From contig BSQZ01000035.1 of assembly GCA_033239005.1 (NCBI GenBank), forward strand, positions 6,248,501 to 6,312,500: a stretch of DNA of 64,000 nt, written 5' to 3'. The notes under the pieces were generated by a model, which saw only the letters and a program-made list of their open reading frames with translations, had not been told where the DNA came from and did no database searches. This document shows positions 24,501 through 35,810 of the stretch, one piece after another. How positions within the stretch are numbered: the stretch's first letter is position 1; every line of letters begins with the position of its first letter. The stretch comes from Lamellibrachia satsuma (taxonomy: Eukaryota; Annelida; Polychaeta; Sabellida; Siboglinidae). Both the position numbers and the translations under genes were made by a program.

Positions 24501-27500
24501 AAAAGTTTTGGTAGGGCAATGCTCCCAAAACCATGTACTCTCTTCAGTTTCACAAAATGTTTGTACCTCACAAATGAACTTATGTGGATGTTTGACATAG
24601 ATCACATAACTCAGAACAATCATAGAAAACATGCACAGTGTAACAACTGTACGTAACCACGAACTACTATTGCTCCGAGTTACGCAATGTACATGAAACA
24701 TCCACATAAGTTCTTTCACAAAATCCCCACCCCACGGGATTAATGTACAAACCATCCTCTAGGGCCCCGAGCATACTTATAAAGTCTCAGAGATACGCAG
24801 CCAGACACATAAACACAGCCACAAACTGTTCTGTAGCATAGATATATAATAATATATATCTGCTACAAGCAGTGATCTACTTCCTGATTATAAAACAGGA
24901 AACTGCCAACGCCAACATTACCAGTACTCTTTATTGATAGCGATATTACTTAATTTATATGAAGTTACTATTTCCTATATTTATTTAATCCGTTTTCATG
25001 AAAATATATTATATTGTAATTGTTTGGGAAGAGTATGAGTTTCTGTCAAGTCCTATGTAAGTAAAAATAAGTAAACAATTGCATAAGACGATGTGAAGAG
25101 ACCTGAGCCAGCTGTAGGATGTGTTCGGTGCTGCTGAAGCAGGAAGCTCCGAGGTGTTCCGACAGGGAAGCCAACAGTCCCAGCACCTTTAGGTTCCTCC
25201 CCACTCTCTCCCGCGCATGGCCTCCCGGGGGAAGCTGGATCCCCTCACATGCCTCCTCCGATACAATGGCTGTCAACTCCTGCAGTCAAGGACAAGGTGC
25301 AATTACAACTGTAAAAGTAATGTATTGTAATCAGTTACACTATATGGTGTAATCATAATATAAATCAAACAGTGATTGCAATGTCTCAGTTTGTGATTTC
25401 TTGATGCTAGACTGAATATTCAAATTTATGTGCAAATTAAACTGTTCTCTTTAACAGATTGGCCAAATGTATCATTTTGTTTAAATAATGTCTGATGTAT
25501 GTTATTATAAAATGGTAAGAAATTTTAGTTTCTGGTATTTTGGTGTCTAGGGAACATATCTGACAAGACAATTAAAACATGATTTAACCTGTAGTTTCTG
25601 ATATTTGGTCAGAAAGTAATTCTTGCAAGCATTGAAGATGTAATCCCATTTATTTTACTGGCATCTAGAATATAATGTGGCTGCCTCATAATATAACTTC
25701 TCTAATTGCAATAAAATATGTAATGATATTTCTTGCTGGAGATATGAACACAACGGACTCCAAGCTGACCTACATGGAAACTACCATGACAAGAATAGCT
25801 GACATCAAAGGCAAGTGATTGTCACTGATGACAAGTTAAGTGTTTACCAATGACCATTACCATATTTGGTATGTTCTACGACAACATTTAATACACCCTA
25901 ATGATGGACTTAAACGATTTCTTTAGTTGTCCAAAGCATAATAGTACAATTCTTGTAAAAGTAGATATTTCATTACTATTGAAAGCAGGGTGAGCCTATC
26001 TTTTATGAACAGTACATGTATTAAATAACTGCTTTTGACATTTTGTATTAATTTGATGTTGCACGTTCTTATCATTTGACCCATCTTTACTGTGCCACGC
26101 AACTTCTGGACCTTTCAAAGTGCCCAGTCTCCTTGCTGAGCCATAGATGCACTGATGACGTCTACATACCAGCCCCAGCTAGCACCATGACATCATTACC
26201 TGGAGAAGGAAGAGGAAGAATTCAGCAGCGAGTCCGTCCCTGTGGAGTTGCTTCAGCAGGTGAACGAGGCACTGACAGGAAGCATCCCACTTCTCTGTGT
26301 CAAATGGGCTGCAGGAGAGAGTGAGGGCAGTCACTTACAGTGAGGAAGGTCACTTACAGTGAGGGCAGTCACTTACAGTGAGGGAGGTCACTTGCAGTGA
26401 CGGCGGTCTCTTACAGTGACGGTGGTCACTTACAGTGACGGTGGTCAACTACAGTGATGACGGTCAACTACAGTGAGGGAGGTCACTTGCAGTGACGGCG
26501 GTCACTTGCAGTGACGGTGGTCACTTGCAGTGACGGCGGTCACTTGCAGTGACGGCGGTCACAGTGAGATACAGTCAATAGCAATTAAAGACTACCACTA
26601 TAGAATGTAATCCAAATAAAAAAAGTTTAAATTTTTTACAAATGTAGAAGACCAACATATTTGTAATGCAAATCATCAATGATGCGGTAGGACCTCAAGA
26701 ACCAGTCCTAGAATTAAAAGAAAGTTACAATGTTATTGAAACACCATTAATCAAAACAGCAAATTATACAGGGAACTGTGAAAGGTGAAAGACTAAGAAA
26801 GATGTGGTTCCAAAGAATGGCTCAAAGATCTCCTCATGGCAACTCAGGACAAAGACTGGAGATGACATTATCCAGACATGCACTGGGCACCCAACGATCG
26901 CCTCAGTCAAGGGTTGAGTGAGTGAGTGACAGAAGATTTTTTAAATCAAACTTAACTGTGGTCTAGTCCATGACAGTTCCTATTCCAGAAGATGGCAGCA
27001 CCTACGTATATGTGAGAGAAGTAAGTCTAGTGGTGATTGCTACGTCACCAGTAGCAGCCGGCGAAGTCCAGGTAGTCACTCATTCTTACACACGCAACAC
27101 CTGTCGGCCTATCATGAATGTCACCAAACGCCATCAGCTGCAGGAACACCAGCGCCACCTTCTGGTCTGTCTGTTGCAGGAAGGTCACCAGAATGTCCTC
27201 TACTGGTTGTCTGAGAGGCAAAGACATCATGGCGGGTAAAATGTATTGTTGTGATACGCACATACACTCACATAACTGATACAAGCATATTAATAAAATG
27301 CAACATGACAGTATTATACAATGATGACTACAAAGCCAAACTAAAGCAAGCCAAGAGTGGTACATAGGCAGATTTTCCTGAAAACCTAAGAGGATATGTA
27401 TGTATAATACAATATAAAATATTTTTATTGCGCTAAAATGTATTTATTGTAAACATTACACTGATTGGTTTACTGTAAACATTACACTGATGAGTTTATT

Positions 27501-30500
27501 GTAAAATCAAATGTGCACTAATAGTGCAGTGCATAGTGCAGTTACTCAGACAATATTCAAACATGTACAATAACTGCAAACTACCTGTAGTTGCTACTGA
27601 TGTCTGATTATGGTGTGATTACCACATGATGACTTATCTACAATGTGACTCCCAACCTGAAGTAAAAACTTACCTTAGATTTGACCCTCCAACTTGAAGT
27701 GAAGACTTACCTTAGATGTGACACCCCGACATGAAGTGAAGACTTACCTTAGGTGTGACACCCCTGACTTGAAGTGAAGACTTACCTTAGGTGTGACACC
27801 CCTGACTTGACAAAGCAGTAGAGTTGGAAGAGAACATGTAGGACTGGCTGGAGGGCACTGAGAAGAGGTGACTGGGGCTCACTCCCTGTGACAAACACCT
27901 GCACACACACCCACATACAGTCATTAACATCAACTAAGATACACAATACATAACACTTAAATGCATGACAAAACATCTGTGTCAGATTTGGATGCACAAA
28001 CAAAAGACTGGCCAAGTTGTCTCATCTACAGACAGTGCTCACAAGGCATGCAGTTAATGGGAGTGTCGATCTATATAAAATATAAACAGTGAGATACATT
28101 ATTCTAAATGTCATGTTGCCTAAAAGTGTCTATGGTGAGCAGCTTAGATCATAGCATTTGTTTACCAGCTATCGGCAAAAATATAACCAGATTAATACAC
28201 AGAGATTCTGATAGACGGAAAAGGAGAGAGACACTTGGAAAACATTAACACTGGCTTCATGTAAGACTGTTGGATGCAAATAAGCAATTACTTGATCTGC
28301 ATGATTATTGAATCTTGTACAATAACAAGTCTGCACTATGAATCACAGTATATAACTTCAACAAAGCAGGTTGAGGTAAATCTACTCAACCACCTTGGAT
28401 ACTATATGCTACGGATTAAGAGTACACTTATATTCTACTGTACATAGTATTGTTCCACGAACTGATCATGAGTAACGATACAAACTAATAATAAATACTA
28501 TTATACAATCAATGCTAATCACATCACAAAGGGCTAGCAAACTACTTTAACGAGATGTTCCTGAAAACTATATTCGGTACATATTTTCAGCCTGTAGAGA
28601 TTAATGAAGGAACTACAGTAATTGTATACCTTGTGTATGTCGAGGACACATTGAGAGAGTTCTTGTTCACTGACCTCTGGTTGACAAATGCTCTGTCTAC
28701 CTGCAAATACACCACCAAAGTTATGGATAATCCAAAGACACACACACAAAGACTAATTTCTAGAAAAAATAACATTAGTGAGGAAAAAGAGGCACCAGAA
28801 ATACAACTGCTATACTGTCATCAGTATCAATTATCAATAATATATTAAACTTAGCCACAAGTTTTTGTAAAACAAAACTAGTATACACACGAACGCACAC
28901 TACAGAATGTGGCTATCAGTACAGTTTTCACCAAAGGCTGCTGTCAGGTTACCAGCTATATTTAAATGTTTATATTTATGATAATCTAGTTAAAGGTGCC
29001 TCCTCAATTCGAAATTTTGAAAAAACCAAACCTACCCAGTATCCACTGCAACATGCCAGCTCGTTTGAGCAACTTTTGTATGTAGTTTTCGCGAAATCAT
29101 TAGACACTATTAAATTACTTAATACTTGTTCAAGCATTAAGTAAAGTAAAAATCGAAATGCTGAAAAATCACGAATTTCACCTTTGGTGAAATTTTTTAA
29201 CTTTGTCATGTGATTGGTGAGACAATTGAAGTCATGCCCATGATCGGCATTGACTCACACAGTGTTTACCATTTTGGATATCCACAATTTTGAAAGGATA
29301 TAATCAAACGACTGAAGTCAATTGTTTCGATGGTTTGAACAAAAATAAGCATTTTTTATTAAACAGATTGTGCACATTACTTAAACTAGTCACACACTAC
29401 ACGTCTGGACATAAATGAACCAGATTCGGGATGGGCTGAACCATTTGAAGAAGCAGCTTTAAGTTATCATACTATATTAATCAATTTTGTTGTCAGTACT
29501 TAAAATATAGTATGCTCTTCAGAAAAGCAAATGTAAAGAAAGTTTAAAGTGGCATGTTTATTACATAGTCTAAAATATTATTTACAATGTTATTTTTTTA
29601 TGTACAGGCCCTGTATGTGGAAACATTTCAAAGATATCTGTAAAATGCAGATTAAAACTGAAGCAGGGAAACTGCTCAACCTCATTAAATCCTTCCTGGG
29701 TTGGTGGTGCTGCCAACATCAAATCCTATTAATAAAACTGCAATTGTTCACGGACAGAAAATGAGCTGATCGCTGCCAAACCAGACTGAAATTCTGAACC
29801 CTAAAACTGCTTACGCTCAGTACACTGGAGAAGTGGATTCAACAAGGGCTTTATAAGTATCTCTTGTGCAGCATCCTTGTCTTGTGTTGTCATGGCAATG
29901 ATGGTAGTGACGGTGACACGAAGATACTGTGAAGACATCTGGTGGACGTTCATGTGCAGTAACTCAATGAGCTGTGGGAAACAAACGTGTTACTAGTAGT
30001 GTGAAGTGGAGTGTGACTATGTAAGAAAGATCAACATTAGAATGTTGTGTTGGCGTGTGCACAGACGACAGACACAATTACAATTCACTAAGCAGTAATT
30101 CATTTTTAAATCCATAAATCAACCAAAGTCATTGGTAATTTTAATTGCTTTATCATCATACATTATTAAGTTATATTTAAAATCCGAATAATACATGATG
30201 AGTGTTGTTCATATCATTGTATGTTATATAGCTGGTTGGTTCCAAACCCACTACGTGGCACCACTGTTCAGCAGCAAGCAAATACCCTTTCCTATTCTGG
30301 AAAAACCAAGCATAAGGAATTCCATGTGGTACATCACTCACTTTGAATACTTAAACACAATTTAGTTTCATCCACATTGAAACCACAATAATTAACAACA
30401 TGTGAAAAGCCAATGCGATAAGCCAATCATCGCCAAGATTGCGACTTGGCTTATGGACAGAGAACCAGTGAAATTACATGGCTTTACCTGCGGTGCTACC

Positions 30501-33381
30501 TGTCGGTAATATTCCTCAGCTGTTGTTTGTCGTGGACATCTGGCGATAATCTGTGCGACTGCATCACACTTGCGCCAGTCCACGGCATCAGGCTGACCTG
30601 ATAAGACAAGTGTCAGATGCCACAACATGTACGACATGGTGGCCCAGCATCACGCACATCACAAAGGCGAATACAGTCGAACAAATAAAATATAAGAAAT
30701 ACAAACACATTGTTGATATTAATACTGAAACCTAATAAAGACAAATCAGACACGAAATTTAATACATTTTATATTTTAAGATACAGTTGCAAACACAGAC
30801 CGCTATCATCATAACATTATTGCTTTTTAATATTCAGCAAACATTTTAACCACTATCCAGCTGAATCAGAAACATTGTTCATTTATTGGCAGCCCAATTA
30901 ACATACATGGCTCCTTTCATTTCCTAGCTTTATCTCATATAAAACATAAAATAATAATTTTTAAACTATAATTAATCTAACTTCATTAAAAGAATTAGTG
31001 TATTCAGACATTACAAAAGGCCCTTAAGCATTTACAACAGTCATCACAGCCAGGTTGAAATCCTATACAGATATTGTGACAAAAACTTGCCTTGTAACAT
31101 AGCATTGAGAAGATGTTGTATTCCACTGGTTCGAGTGAGTTGTTGGGCCAGTAGTCGTCCACTTGTTTTCCGTAGCCACACTGGACACCGGGCAGTCTGC
31201 AAGACATAGCAATCTAACAGTTAATTTAATGTTTAATTTAACAAGACTGTCATATAAACCATAGCAAGTTGATGCTGATCCTGATGTATGGATGTAATTC
31301 GAACTAGAAAATGCACTGGATGGCAACTACTCAAGAATGTTGCGGAAAACCTAAATGTGTCATGGTGCAATCACATGATCAACCAAGAACTGTCTTCATC
31401 TGGCAGGTCATGTGATGCGTCATGATGAAGTAGCCACCAAGGTTCTGCTCTGGAAGCCCAATGACCCTCGGAGAAGAGGTCGACCAACAAATCTGCAAAA
31501 CAACCTAGAGAAAGACGCGAACTTCTGCGGGACACATCTACTAACTGCAATGAAGAACTGAAACCACTGGACGGAAATCATCACGTCACCACATTAAGTA
31601 GAGGACATAAGTAGGTACTTACTTACTCCTCTTCAGCATGGGTTATAAATATCACAATACACTGAATAAAACATACGCAATAAATAAACTAAATAAAAAC
31701 ACATGTTGGTGTCGTTACTCAAATGTTTTAAACATCAATGATTTAATGAGGCATATATTAAATAAGTAAATAAATGGCAAAACCTTGGTTTTCAAAGAAT
31801 TTGATTCTTGGGGATTTGGAAAGTTTCCACCTGTTGCAAATAAAATGGATGTAATAAATAAATAGCTGGAATCACAAATAGTGTATCAGCTTAACAAACC
31901 AATGTCACAAATATTTGTTAAATACTATCTCTATGAAATCAGGAAGTGTCCCACCTTAGTTCCCCTGGGAGCGGGTCCTCCCTGCAGGAGCAGAAGATCC
32001 CGGATGAGAAGGGTTTTCGGAGCCTCATCCAGTAGTCTCTGAAGCTCCCCCTGACACCACTGGTATCCCTTCTCCAGCATCGAGACCCATGTAGGTGTCT
32101 CATATCCGCTGTCAGGCAGTAAGGCAATGTTCTCCAGATCTTCTCTGCTCAGACCATGCACAAGATGTTCACCCTGAAGAGATTGGTTGCCCTTACATTG
32201 TGTCGGTGTTGAACAATTCTCTAACCCAATATTGACTCGCTCACAGCTGGATTCTGATTCATTTAACTGAATGTCTTCAGTCTGGGTGGTGCTAGAATCA
32301 GACATGGTCTGTCCAGCAACAGAAGTGGGGCTGCTGCAGTGCGGGGATGAGTTTGTTGTGGCTATTTTAGGGCCATAACACAGCTGACACAGGGCTGCAA
32401 GAAAGTCTGACAGATGTCGAGGCAGTATGAGACTACACAAGGTTGATGACCTGATGCAACTCAGTAGCCCCTGTAGACACAGCAGGAGTCTGTGTTCCTG
32501 TGTCTCCTGCGACACCCCCTCACACTCTTCAGAATGCAGCAGTTTCCCATATTGGGATCTCCGCTCTACAGGAATGCCGACACCTGGGAGGAGACTCGGA
32601 CAGATTCCCAAACAGACGACTAGCTGCACAGATGTTAACACTGTCTTCTGCTGCATGAAACTGAGAGTGTCAGCAGACAGCGGAGGTGCATCACCTGGCT
32701 TAGTGCATGTCTGGTCTGTCTCTTGTAGGTCCTCCTCCTGTCTCCTCACTGCTGTCGCCATACTGCATCTCAAAGCTGACAGTAGTCTCAGGTTCCACAG
32801 GACAAAATTCCACCTGATGCCACTCACTTCTGAAGAACTTGAAGATGTACTGAGCAGGTCATTTAGAACTATGTACTTTGTCTCTAGCTTGGAGCGCAGC
32901 TCAAGCACATTTGTCTGCAAGAAGTCGTCAAACTTCTTTCCACCTTTCTCATCTGAAATAAAGTTATTTTGTAATATAATAATCTAAGTTAGCCAAAGAT
33001 CTGCTCACCGTCATTTGGAGAGTTTTCCTCTCATATTATCTGAGGTTGTGATAGAAAAAGTTCAGTCATTCGTTACTAAGCAGTTTTACTGATGAAAGTC
33101 AGGTGTCATCCCAGTAAAACTGTTACAATGATCCACAAAAGAATCATAATAAAAAATACTTCAAATAAAAAATCAAATAAAACATACATTTAAAAATTGC
33201 AACTGCCAAGGAATTAAAAATCAGGTGTTTATAATTAAGAGGTACACAACATAAATCAACATTAAATATACCTGTACTCCCAAGAGTAAGTAATTAAGTA
33301 CAACCTACCTTCTTTGAAGTTGGCAGGTGAAACAAGAATCTTCATCACCTCCAGAACTTCACTTGGCTCAATGTCTACCAT
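18505..33381 (-). CDS. TANGO6: TANGO6 (TMCO7), Rtp1-like HEAT-repeat protein
   Basis: Fifteen coding exons on the - strand join in phase: 33309-33381, 31955-32952, 31091-31196, 30488-30597, 29815-29971, 28630-28700, 27786-27898, 27101-27210, 26200-26294, 25103-25279, 23466-23591, 22342-23143, 21054-21205, 20260-20373, 18505-18684 (stop). They give 1127 residues; human TANGO6 is about 1094. The protein is helical-repeat throughout. About residues 870-980 match the RTP1_C1 region (PVRGHALITLTRLL, then YIYLQAVAGLAALGD, then MKLGETIVRI). The C-terminus matches RTP1_C2 (DLYRLLKF, LALGELDTI, LLFPQQTL.KKI). The family acts in Golgi organisation/secretion, and yeast Rtp1 acts in RNA polymerase II nuclear import. 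The start was chosen at MVDIEPSEVLEV in the first exon with an open helical frame; a 5' UTR exon probably lies upstream. The intron after 31091 is GC-AG. Three introns start with donor-copying arrays. The acceptor at 26295 was chosen because it alone keeps phase. Confidence 0.93.
19062..20262 (-). repeat. 32-bp minisatellite spanning exon end and 5' splice site, about 37 copies
   Basis: Read on -, the TANGO6 exon ends GACACAGACACCATCCAG and its donor is GTACGTG. The unit ACAGACACCATCCAG + GTACGTGTCC + CCACACC then fills the next 1.2 kb of intron. Many copies keep CAG|GTACGT; others have CAAGTACGT. Between about 19080 and 19260 some units run in the opposite orientation. Confidence 0.95.
21462..21640. 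repeat. About 22-bp minisatellite grown from MITE left end, about 8 copies
   Basis: The unit TTAAAGGTTCCTCCTCAGTT is followed by CAC. It ends directly in the left terminus of the TTAA-ended element at 21622, whose own first bases are the same word. It lies in the intron upstream of the TANGO6 exon 21054-21205 as read on -. Confidence 0.88.
21622..22103 (+). mobile_element. TTAA-ended MITE, copy 1 (about 480 bp)
   Basis: It starts TTAAAGATCCCTCCTCAA and ends TTGAGGATGGAATTTTAA, which are near inverted termini flanked by TTAA. The body is shared with 28990-29462 (CTAGTATCCACTACGAC, GCAACTTTTGTATGTA, GTGAAATTT, CTTTGTCATGTGATCGG, ATTACTTAAACTA). The TTAA ends suggest a piggyBac-type non-autonomous element. 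No transposase frame. Confidence 0.75.
23318..23480 (-). repeat. 37-bp minisatellite spanning exon end and 5' splice site, 5 units
   Basis: Read on -, the TANGO6 exon ends CTCAGTCACCCTCACAAG with donor GTAGGG (exon end 23466). Four further copies of CAGTCACCCTCACAAR + GTAKGGTGTC follow in the intron. Two copies have AAA before GT instead of AAG. Confidence 0.93.
23657..24098. repeat. 36-bp minisatellite grown from SINE head, about 12 copies
   Basis: The unit GGGGAGCAGTGGTTCAGTAG is followed by 16 further bases (AGAGCTGTGGTCCAGA). It runs straight into the tRNA-like head of the SINE at 24097 (GGGAGTGGTGGTTTAATGG), which resembles the unit. Open frames through it are artefacts. Confidence 0.9.
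24097..24310 (+). mobile_element. tRNA-derived SINE
   Basis: The head has an A-box-like TGGTTTAATGG and, about 50 bases on, a B-box-like GTTTCGAAGC, as in a degenerate tRNA gene. A body of about 100 bases follows and is shared with the reverse-oriented fragment at 17465-17545. The head lacks a foldable full cloverleaf, so it is not called as a tRNA gene. It lies in a TANGO6 intron. Confidence 0.72.
26318..26570. repeat. About 20-bp degenerate minisatellite, about 12-13 copies
   Basis: Units like GGTCACTTACAGTGAGGGCA repeat just upstream (on -) of the acceptor of TANGO6 exon 26200-26294. Read on -, each unit contains ACTGTAAGTGAC, a donor-like word, but it does not match the neighbouring exon end. 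Confidence 0.85.
27655..27812 (-). repeat. 38-bp minisatellite spanning exon end and 5' splice site, 4 units
   Basis: Read on -, the TANGO6 exon ends AAGTCAGGGGTGTCACACC + TAAG, followed by GTAAGTCTTCACTTC (exon end 27786). The same unit occurs three more times in the intron, and all copies retain GTAAGT. A fifth degenerate copy has GTAGATAAGT. Confidence 0.94.
28990..29462 (+). mobile_element. TTAA-ended MITE, copy 2 (about 473 bp)
   Basis: It starts TTAAAGGTGCCTCCTCAA and ends TTGAAGAAGCAGCTTTAA; the reverse complement of the end matches the start at 15 of 18 bases. The body is co-linear with 21622-22103. It lies in the TANGO6 intron between exons 29815-29971 and 28630-28700. Confidence 0.78.
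31330..31615 (+). pseudogene. LINE reverse transcriptase relic (C-terminal piece)
   Basis: One frame reads LHLAGHVMRHDEVATKVLLW, then a P.DPRRRGRPTN-like segment, then an LEKD segment. This matches the GH-V-R...RGRP...W.DL pattern at the end of non-LTR retrotransposon reverse transcriptases. It is short and has no open upstream part. It lies in a TANGO6 intron, antisense to the gene. Confidence 0.6.
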
Positions 33382-33575
33382 CTTGTTAAATCTGCAAATA
33401 GTATCTTTTTTTACTTGTCTGAATCTTATATGTCTCTGATTGTGATTAGTAACTGCAATTTCGAAATGGAATACTCAAAATGTTATCCAAATGCTTGCAA
33501 TATTCTTGTAGGAATTTGTTATGCTACACATTTTATGATCATACATACTTCATAGTACTTAATGCAAAATGAATT

Positions 33576-34015
33576 GATATTTGGGCAGTGTTTATAATGG
33601 GCACTTGTCTAGAATCCGGGCCCACCTCAATTTTGCGTTATTAACAAGCAGTTTGTACAGTGACCACGCAAGTACAGAACATGTAAATTCGAATTATTAA
33701 ACATGTTGTGTGTAAAAACACATTTAATCACCTTTTTTGAAGCTCAAATTCACATATTTAACCTGCATTAAGTGCGATCTTGCCCCTTTTATTCACAAGA
33801 AGGTGACCGTGATAGCGAGTTAAATATGCGAATCCGAGCATCGAAAAAGGTGTTTAAATTTTTTGATGGGTAATTTTTTTATGCACACCATGTTTAATAT
33901 TAAACTTACATGTTCCGTAGTTCAGAGTACATTTTGTGCATGGTTACTCTACATACTGCATGTTCTAACGGTGACATTGAGGTGGGCCCGGATTCTAGAC
34001 AAGTGCCGATATTTG
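33576..34015. mobile_element. Foldback MITE with possible 8-bp target duplication (hAT-like)
   Basis: GGCACTTGTCTAGAATCCGG at 33599 is mirrored by the reverse complement ending at 34007. The complementarity continues through nearly the whole 409-bp element, with arms of about 200 bp. GATATTTG lies at 33576-33583 and again immediately after the right end at 34008-34015. An extra 15-16 bases at the left end would have to be an insertion. An 8-bp duplication is typical of hAT elements. Confidence 0.72.
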
Positions 34016-34315
34016 TTATTAATTCTGTTATCTGGCAAAGTTAAGTATTAATAAGTTGCATCTTCAGAAAGTTCAGTTCGCAGATAGCGCAACCAAGTCA
34101 TATTATCGGGTATATCTATTATCGCTCACATCAACGTTAGACACTCGTTGAATCATTGGACATTTTGGAAATCATTAGTATCACAATACGGAGACGACAT
34201 ATCGCTAAAGATCAATACTAGGACAGCTATTCGTGACAGTTTCACAAACCTTAGAATTATGATTTAAACAAGCAATTTATATAAACGTTCCATCTAACTA
34301 ACGACTCCGCACTAC

Positions 34316-34400
34316 CTGCTGTAGCAGTGTCGCACCCTGCCGGTATCATTGCTAGCAGTGACGCCACGCCTTTCCGCGATTGGTCGCCACCATGACAGGG
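34316..34400 (-). promoter_or_regulatory. Candidate TANGO6 promoter / 5' UTR exon
   Basis: On -, a CCAAT box (ATTGG on + at 34379-34383) in a GC-richer patch is followed by CTACAGCAG|GTAGTG, a plausible donor with exon end at 34316. The TANGO6 first coding exon acceptor is at 33392. No transcript evidence, so tentative. Confidence 0.3.
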
Positions 34401-34559
34401 GACTACTCCCAGTAGACGTTTATCTGTCATATCCGTAGAGGACGCACACCTGTCAACTCTCACGTATAAGCCGTGATACTCACGGTTTTGCATTAAATGT
34501 CTCAAGGCAAAGGTGTGGAATATCACGCATATTGTCATAATCTTCAGCAATGAAAATTA

Positions 34560-35062
34560 AAAAAACAAATAAAAATTTATAAAATACTTCTATTGCGCTA
34601 AAATCCTCGGGAGACCCAAGCTCGGCAGCGCACCAAAACAAATGGGGTTCAGCAGTTCATAATCAATAAGCAGTTCCAATTGTAAACAGTTGGATTGGTA
34701 CGCTGGGGAGCTATAGATATGGAGGATAAGCAAGTTTAAACAGGTGTGTTTTTAGTTTACGGCGAAATGTTGTTATATTTCCTACAGATCTAGCTAACAC
34801 TTACATGGAGTGAGTTCCATAGAGTCGGTGCAGCAACTGAAAAGGCTCTAGTTCCAACGTTTGTCTTAACACAAGGAACAAAAGGCAGATTAGAATTAGA
34901 TGATCGAAGTTGTCTGGGCTGTTTTAACTTTTGAAATAAAATGCATTTTTTTGCCAAAATTAGACACAGAATATAATATTTGTGTGTGTCACAAGCGATG
35001 GCCTCAGTTAATTTTACCGGTAATATCCGGTGGGTGATTGGAGAACAGCTGAGCATCAACAA
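34560..35062 (-). pseudogene. LINE relic (jockey/CR1-type reverse transcriptase C-terminus plus 3' tail)
   Basis: The - strand frame contains LRSSNSNLPFVPCVKTN then GTRAFSVAAPTLWNSL, a hallmark near the C-terminus of many jockey/CR1-like reverse transcriptases. Only about 90 residues are open. The downstream 3' tail includes TATTGCGCTAAAATCCTCGG. Confidence 0.75.
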
Positions 35063-35179
35063 ATAATGGTACCTGTTAGAAAGCAGTGTAAGATTTACCT
35101 TACTTTTAAATAAAAAGTGTATTCACGGGTTTCCAAATGTTCTTGACATTCACTGAGATCCATGGGCTGGGAGATTTCG

Positions 35180-35420
35180 AAGCCTGCGCCCCCTGGGCCC
35201 TGAGTGGGAATTTTCTCACGGCTAAGAACCCTTCAGGGGTTGACAACTATGGAGGACGGCGTTAGGTCGCGCCGCTTAATTCGGTCCAGGTATAATTGTT
35301 CAGTTGTGATCTTCTCCAGAGTAGCATCGAGCTGCCTGAGATTCTGATCAATGTGCTATAGACACTTTTTTGGTCGTCCTCTGGGTCGTTTGCCATCTAC
35401 ACAAAACTCCATCCTCAACT
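35180..35420 (-). pseudogene. Second LINE relic (RT C-terminal tail)
   Basis: On -, VDGKRPRGRPKKCL is followed by a stop and LRQLDATLEKI-like residues. The GK-R-RGRPKK word is typical of the end of non-LTR reverse transcriptase frames. Truncated and interrupted. A partial reverse copy of the TTAA MITE right end follows at about 35405-35490. Confidence 0.5.
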
Positions 35421-35490
35421 GATTTAGCCTATCGCGAATCCGGTTCGTTGATGTAAAAATGTGTAATGTGTTAATAGTTTAAGTAACACC
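35405..35490 (-). mobile_element. Partial reverse copy of the TTAA-ended MITE (right end)
   Basis: CCATCCTCAACTGATTTAGCC then CGTTGATGTAAA then GTTTAAGTAAC is the reverse complement of the right part of the element at 21622-22103. It abuts the (AC)n tract. Confidence 0.6.
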
Positions 35491-35497
35491 CGTACCT

Positions 35498-35810
<313 letters not shown>

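Noticed and set aside
26161..26330. + strand frame LEKEEEEFSSES... as a gene
   Set aside because: The - strand of the same bases gives the TANGO6 exon with good splice sites and family match.
26800..26935. Sequence reading WLKDLLMATQDKDWR as a transposon piece
   Set aside because: One short frame with a stop; no family I can name.
31004..31207. Frame RLPGVQCGYGKQVDDYW as the TANGO6 exon frame
   Set aside because: Phase from the neighbours requires the third frame (TARCPVWLRKTSGRLLAQQL), which also resembles the family.
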